Below are positions 5,035-8,676 of a stretch of 8,676 bases of DNA, piece after piece. The position numbers and the translations under genes were made by a program. The stretch is taken from contig DDST01000036.1 of the NCBI GenBank assembly GCA_002343485.1, positions 1 through 8,676 of the forward strand, in the 5' to 3' direction. The notes below the pieces were generated by a model, which searched no databases, was not told the DNA's origin, and saw only the letters and a list, made by a program, of their open reading frames with translations. Positions within the stretch are counted from its first letter, which is position 1. Each line of letters opens with the position of its first letter. Source of the stretch: Proteobacteria bacterium UBA2383 (GTDB lineage Bacteria; Pseudomonadota; Gammaproteobacteria; Competibacterales; Competibacteraceae).

Positions 5035-8000
5035 ATGGCTCACGGTGAGTGCCGATATGGCGTGCTGCTGCTGGTTGGCGTTCTGACGCTGTGGGGATGT
5101 GCCACGGGGGGAAGCAGGAATCCGGTAACCACACCGGAAGGTTTGCCCATCGGAACACGGATTGCTTTGCCTGAAGATGCAAAGGCGTTAGGTGATATTA
5201 CCTGCGAGTTTTACAAATCAGGTGATTCTCAGGGTTTAGAGCAGTTCGAAATCCGCTGTCCGGGCTGGGAACGTCCCGCCGGACAAATCTGGCGGGGGAG
5301 TCTCCCACGGCCGGCAGCACAGTGGGAAGAGCGCTTTCTGAATCAAGGAGCGCTGGCTAAAACGGTGGAAACTGAGGCTGACTGTGGCGATCTGGAACCG
5401 GCACGCATTTTGAGCGAGCAACCGGCCTATTTACGCCGTTGCACCAGTTACAACGGCGGGTTCCCCTACTTACTCATTGCGGCTGGAGTCGATAACCGTG
5501 CTTTCATCCTGTGGGGACCCGCGCACCTTGCACCCCTCTTCGAGAGCTTTATCCAAACTTCTCTCCGAGGTACAGCACAGGAAAAACTCCCTGGCAGCCG
5601 GTCGCAATTGATCGCTCTGGCCGAACAGGCTGTGGCCCCGGAAGGCCGGTTCATTGGTTTGGAAGATATGGGGCAGTTCACCGCCTTGGATGAGCTGAGC
5701 ACCCTGTACAACTCAGCAAAAAATCATCAGCGTGCACTAGAGCTTGCGCAACGCGCCCTGGAAATCCACGAGCGCATCAAAGGCGCCAGCCATCCCAGCG
5801 GCGGTTACCTGGCAGCACGAATGGGCCGGGAACTCAGCCGCTTGCAACCAGGCGCAGCAGAGGCCATGTTTCAGCGCGCTGAACCATTGGTAAAAGCGTC
5901 AGCCGATGCCTCCGACTGGCCTGAACTATTGGTCTATCAGTCCTGGTATGCATTAGACCGGGGTGACCCGTTACAGGCTGAGCAGTATGCGCAACAATCC
6001 TGGGAACGCAGCCAGGCAGCGGCAGCACGCGCCCGGCAAGGAGCAATGAATCCACGGATCGCCCATTCTTTAATTGGTGTCGGCGATGTCTATGCTGAGT
6101 TGGGCAAACTGACGGAAGCGGAAGCGGCTTACTCGCAAGCACTTACAATTTTCGATACGGTGCGAGGCGGTGACTATCACTGGGTGAGCGAAAGCCATCA
6201 GCGCTTAGCAGAAGTCTACCGCCGCCGCCAAGCCTATGAGCAAGCCCGAGACCACGCTGAGGCAGCCGTTGCGTTAAGCCGCGCCCTGTTTGGCGAAGGC
6301 CGGGCGCTGGCTGAAGCGCTCATGACCCAGGCCCGCGTCGAACGGGCAGCCGGTCAACCCGAGCGCGCCTTGGCGCTTTGGCGTGAAACGTACAAGATGC
6401 TGCTCAGCGATCGCACAGCGCTAGCACAGTTGCAGACCCAAGATGTCGAAGGTTACATCGAATTGCTATTTGAGCTCATCGACAACGATCCTACCCGTGA
6501 TAAATCGGCTTTGCTCGATGAGGCGTTCACGGTTTCGCAGTTAGGCCAGACCCCGGCAGCAGGTCGAGCCGTTACTCAAGTCGCTGCACGTCTTGCCGAA
6601 ACGGACCCCGAAGTGCGGGAAACAGCGCGGGCGTTACAAGATGCCTTGAAAACTAGGCAGGATATTCAATACGAATTAGGTGTGGAACAGAGCAAGCCTT
6701 TTTTGGCGCGAGATACGGCTAAAGAAGACGCGCTCAAGGCCAAATTGCGTACAGCGGCAGAAGAATACCAGCATCAAGAGCAACAGTTGCAGGCGCGCTT
6801 CCCACGCTACGGCCGCCTAGTTACTCCAACGCCGCTGAACGCGGCGGAAGTTGCCAAGCTATTGCGGCGCAATGAAACGTTATTGCGAGTACTGCCTGGC
6901 CAACAGGAAACCTGGGTGTTTCTGGTGAAAGCAGATGGCTTAATACACGGTGCGGCCGTGAAATTACCGGCTCAGCAGTTAACAACCCAAGTTGAACGAT
7001 TGCGTGCAGGGGTCAATGCCAGTTCTGGCCGTCTGCCCGATTTCGATTTGACTCTCGCCCATAGTCTCTATCAGCAGTTGCTTGGCCCATTGGAACCAGC
7101 ACTGGCTGGGGTTGGGCATTTAATCGTAGCGCCGTCCGGGTCATTGCTCAGCCTACCGCCTGCGTTGTTGGTACGCCAGACTCCAGAACCTGGCAACTAC
7201 CGGCAAGCGGCCTGGCTAGTGCGCGACATGGCCTTTAGCTTATTGCCTTCTGTCGTTGCCCTCGAACAATTCCGCCAGGTTGCAGGATCTTCGCAGGCCC
7301 GGTTGCCTTTTATCGGCTTTGGCGATCCCGTGTTTTCTACAGGGCAGACCCGTGCAGTGCGGGGCAGTGGCAGTGGCAGTAGCAGTGGCAGTGGCAGTGG
7401 AGTCGAGCACGTTGTTCAGGATTGTGAGTTTAACGCCAAGGCGCTGAGTCAATTGGCGCAGCTTCCAGAAACAGCCGTCGAGCTGCGCACCCTGGCCCGG
7501 ACTTTGAAGGCTAACCCGAGGCAGGAGGTCATACTGGGCCGGCAAGCATCCGTTTCCACAGTGCAAGCTACCAATTTGAAAAATTACCGTATCATCGCTT
7601 TTGCCACGCATGCGTTGTTACCCGGTGAATTGGACTGTCTGGCGGAACCGGCGCTGGCATTGACGCCAGGGAATGGAGGAGATAACGGGCTGCTCAGCAC
7701 CAGCGCCATTGCTAACCTGAAGTTAGATGCAGAATGGGTATTATTGTCGGCTTGCAATACAGCTGGCTCCGGGGGCGGACATCTGCGGGGCGAAGGGTTA
7801 TCCGGTTTGGCAACGGCCTTTTTCTACGCAGGCACCCGAGCGCTGCTAGCGTCTCATTGGTATGTGGTATCGGAGCCCACAGTTTTCCTGACCACTCATA
7901 CTTTTGATGCATACCAGAAATCACCGGCTATGGGACGGGCGGAAGCGTTACGACAGGCGCAGCTAGCGCTGTTGAAGCAGCCGGATATGGCGCACCCCAT

Positions 8001-8049
8001 ATTCTGGGCGGCGTTTACTTTGATTGGGGAAAGCAGCCCCTTGCAGTAA
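5035..8049 (+). CDS. Outer-membrane lipoprotein with TPR repeats and C-terminal CHAT (caspase-like) protease domain
   Basis: A predicted cysteine protease displayed in the envelope. The 1004-aa product starts with a lipoprotein signal: hydrophobic 9-20, then LTLWGC, with Cys22 as lipidation site. Ala at +2 predicts outer-membrane sorting. Residues 45-190 form an unrecognised domain with four cysteines (57, 75, 117, 136). TPR-like helices cover about 214-250 and 343-456, for example VGDVYAELGKLTEAEAAYSQAL. A charged helical linker spans about 515-590. The CHAT domain (about 615-1000) has IVAPSGSLLSLPPALLV, IGFGDPVF, FATHALLPGE with His859, and LLSACNTAGSG with Cys907, the expected catalytic pair; it ends with HPIFWAAFTLIG. 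A Gly-Ser tract (777-789) interrupts it in a loop. AGGAGAGAGG lies four bases before the ATG, a strong ribosome-binding site, and the gene ends in two tandem TAA codons. It sits between an OmpA-domain gene and a secreted repeat-protein gene, so I infer an envelope role rather than cytoplasmic defence. The substrate is unknown. Confidence 0.88.
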   Translation: MAHGECRYGVLLLVGVLTLWGCATGGSRNPVTTPEGLPIGTRIALPEDAKALGDITCEFYKSGDSQGLEQFEIRCPGWERPAGQIWRGSLPRPAAQWEERFLNQGALAKTVETEADCGDLEPARILSEQPAYLRRCTSYNGGFPYLLIAAGVDNRAFILWGPAHLAPLFESFIQTSLRGTAQEKLPGSRSQLIALAEQAVAPEGRFIGLEDMGQFTALDELSTLYNSAKNHQRALELAQRALEIHERIKGASHPSGGYLAARMGRELSRLQPGAAEAMFQRAEPLVKASADASDWPELLVYQSWYALDRGDPLQAEQYAQQSWERSQAAAARARQGAMNPRIAHSLIGVGDVYAELGKLTEAEAAYSQALTIFDTVRGGDYHWVSESHQRLAEVYRRRQAYEQARDHAEAAVALSRALFGEGRALAEALMTQARVERAAGQPERALALWRETYKMLLSDRTALAQLQTQDVEGYIELLFELIDNDPTRDKSALLDEAFTVSQLGQTPAAGRAVTQVAARLAETDPEVRETARALQDALKTRQDIQYELGVEQSKPFLARDTAKEDALKAKLRTAAEEYQHQEQQLQARFPRYGRLVTPTPLNAAEVAKLLRRNETLLRVLPGQQETWVFLVKADGLIHGAAVKLPAQQLTTQVERLRAGVNASSGRLPDFDLTLAHSLYQQLLGPLEPALAGVGHLIVAPSGSLLSLPPALLVRQTPEPGNYRQAAWLVRDMAFSLLPSVVALEQFRQVAGSSQARLPFIGFGDPVFSTGQTRAVRGSGSGSSSGSGSGVEHVVQDCEFNAKALSQLAQLPETAVELRTLARTLKANPRQEVILGRQASVSTVQATNLKNYRIIAFATHALLPGELDCLAEPALALTPGNGGDNGLLSTSAIANLKLDAEWVLLSACNTAGSGGGHLRGEGLSGLATAFFYAGTRALLASHWYVVSEPTVFLTTHTFDAYQKSPAMGRAEALRQAQLALLKQPDMAHPIFWAAFTLIGESSPLQ
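7363..7401 (+). repeat. GGCAGT hexamer tandem repeat encoding a Gly-Ser tract
   Basis: Six hexamer units, five GGCAGT and one AGCAGT (the fourth), followed by GGA, encode 13 alternating Gly/Ser residues (777-789) in the CHAT domain. Slippage by whole units would keep the frame. It lies between the GFGDPVF strand and the LPETAVEL helix, a variable loop in CHAT proteins. Confidence 0.9.
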
Positions 8050-8073
8050 TAACGTCTTCTACATTAGGGGGAA

Positions 8074-8091
8074 GTTGTCGTTAAAGACAAC
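8074..8091 (+). other. 6-bp inverted repeat between the CHAT and repeat-protein genes
   Basis: GTTGTC (8074-8079) and GACAAC (8086-8091) pair around the loop GTTAAA. It lies 25 bases after the CHAT stop and 35 bases before the next ATG. There is no T-run, so it is not a standard terminator. It might be an operator half-site pair or a leader hairpin. Confidence 0.3.
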
Positions 8092-8126
8092 CGACGGGCA
8101 ACGCTCGCGATAGAGGCAGCATCACT

Positions 8127-8676
8127 ATGAATAATCGATCATTGCATCACGGACTTTGGGCTAAAGCCATTACGCTGGTGTTCACCGGTTTCTTCTTGAC
8201 CCTCCTGCTGGGCTGGGGTCATGAATTGAGGGCGCAAACATTACTCATCGATGCTGTCGACGATACAGCCAACACGGTGGCGGCAACGCAAGTCACTATC
8301 AACGTACTGGCCAATGATGACACTGGAGCAAGTTCTGGGGGTGTTGTTGATTCAGTAACCGTCAGTGGATCCCCAAGTAACGGTAATGCCGTTGTAAGTG
8401 GCAATTCAATTATTTATTCGCCAAATCCAGGTTTTGTGGGTACTGATACCTTTATCTACACCCTTTCCGTTGTTTTTAATACTCCAAGTACTCCTTTTTT
8501 CCAGCAGGACACAGCGATTGTCACAGTGACGGTCACCTCACCGAGGCCAAATGCGGTGGATGACACCGCTAGCACCCTGTCCGGCACGCCAGTCACCGTC
8601 AACGTGCTAGCCAATGACACCGGAACCCAGCTGACGGTGGCGCAGGTCACCACACCGGCCAACGGCAGCGCGGTGA
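8127..8676 (+). CDS. Secreted protein of tandem cadherin/Ig-like repeats, 5' part only
   Basis: Probably a long surface or secreted adhesin-like protein; only 183 codons are visible and the frame is open at the window end. A signal peptide is clear: basic start, hydrophobic core (about 14-30), then HELRA before QTLL, with likely cleavage after Ala36. Two repeats of about 95-100 residues follow. The first (43-138) runs from AVDDTANTVAATQVTINVLANDD to FVGTDTFIYTL and AIVTVTVT. The second starts at 142 with NAVDDTASTLSGTPVTVNVLANDTG and is cut off after PANGSAV. This AVDD...VNVLANDTG...GTDTFTYTV pattern is that of bacterial Ig-like/cadherin-like tandem domains (Big_9/Cadherin_4 type) of large surface proteins. 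AGAGG lies ten bases before the ATG. It is 77 bases after the CHAT gene and is probably in the same operon, making it a candidate partner or substrate of the CHAT protease. Confidence 0.85.
   Translation, partial: MNNRSLHHGLWAKAITLVFTGFFLTLLLGWGHELRAQTLLIDAVDDTANTVAATQVTINVLANDDTGASSGGVVDSVTVSGSPSNGNAVVSGNSIIYSPNPGFVGTDTFIYTLSVVFNTPSTPFFQQDTAIVTVTVTSPRPNAVDDTASTLSGTPVTVNVLANDTGTQLTVAQVTTPANGSAV
8253..8676 (+). repeat. Coding tandem repeats of the Ig/cadherin-like protein
   Basis: Two domain repeats begin at 8253 and about 8550, sharing the encoded core AVDDTA.T....VT.NVLAND. The DNA is also similar in this core (for example CAACGT.CT.GCCAATGA). The second copy is truncated by the window end, and further copies are expected downstream. 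Confidence 0.75.

Noticed and set aside
7240..7611. Minus-strand frame with a Thr-Ala repeat, and the plus-strand Ala-Val frame at 7256-7447
   Set aside because: Both are other-frame readings of the GGCAGT repeat and CHAT coding sequence; the low-complexity tracts come from the microsatellite.
5035..8049. CRISPR-associated or other cytoplasmic defence CHAT effector
   Set aside because: The protein has a lipoprotein signal and exported neighbours, and no CRISPR array or Cas gene is visible.
8219..8662. Two minus-strand frames with Thr/Val-rich sequence near the right end
   Set aside because: They are antisense shadows of the Ig-like repeats; their mutual similarity reflects the coding repeats on the plus strand.
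8253..8676. CRISPR array or non-coding tandem repeat
   Set aside because: The repetition follows codons of a continuous frame with a clear Ig/cadherin-like pattern, and there are no short identical repeats with spacers.

Overview
The window looks like chromosomal DNA of a Gram-negative proteobacterium, most likely a gammaproteobacterium. The evidence is a DUF2970-type small membrane protein, an OmpA-type peptidoglycan-binding protein, a lipoprotein signal on a TPR-CHAT protein, and moderate GC with dense coding. A finer placement (for example the Competibacteraceae) would be a guess. I found no tRNA, rRNA, CRISPR array, transposase or integrase. There is no gene-free stretch longer than about 300 bases.

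Left part (5-1114, minus strand): a DUF2970-like membrane protein lies upstream of a lysozyme-family hydrolase with a C-terminal peptidoglycan-binding domain. The two are 75 bases apart, and the gap contains a perfect 12-bp palindrome. They are transcribed away from the next block.

Middle part (1232-4087, plus strand): a compact three-gene set. It holds an AMP-forming adenylation enzyme (acyl-CoA/acyl-ACP synthetase-like), a short hotdog dehydratase of the FabA/FabZ/ApeI kind, and a SAM-dependent methyltransferase that resembles the C-methyltransferase domains of polyketide synthases. The first two overlap by about 10 bases, and an 8-bp hairpin lies just before the second start. The first two genes are a pair known from aryl-polyene-type clusters, but no carrier protein, ketosynthase or ketoreductase is present here. 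The trio may be a small acyl-modification cassette or the remnant or edge of one.

Right part (4201-8676, plus strand): an exported OmpA-domain protein, a 1004-aa predicted outer-membrane lipoprotein with TPR repeats and an intact CHAT (caspase-like) His/Cys pair, and the 5' end of a secreted protein built of tandem cadherin/Ig-like repeats that runs off the window. All three carry export signals and point the same way. A working model is a cell-envelope system: the OmpA protein binds the wall, the CHAT lipoprotein is a surface or periplasmic protease with a TPR scaffold, and the repeat protein is an adhesin-like surface partner or substrate. This model is inferred from gene order. A six-unit GGCAGT repeat inside the CHAT domain encodes a Gly-Ser tract that could vary in length without breaking the frame.
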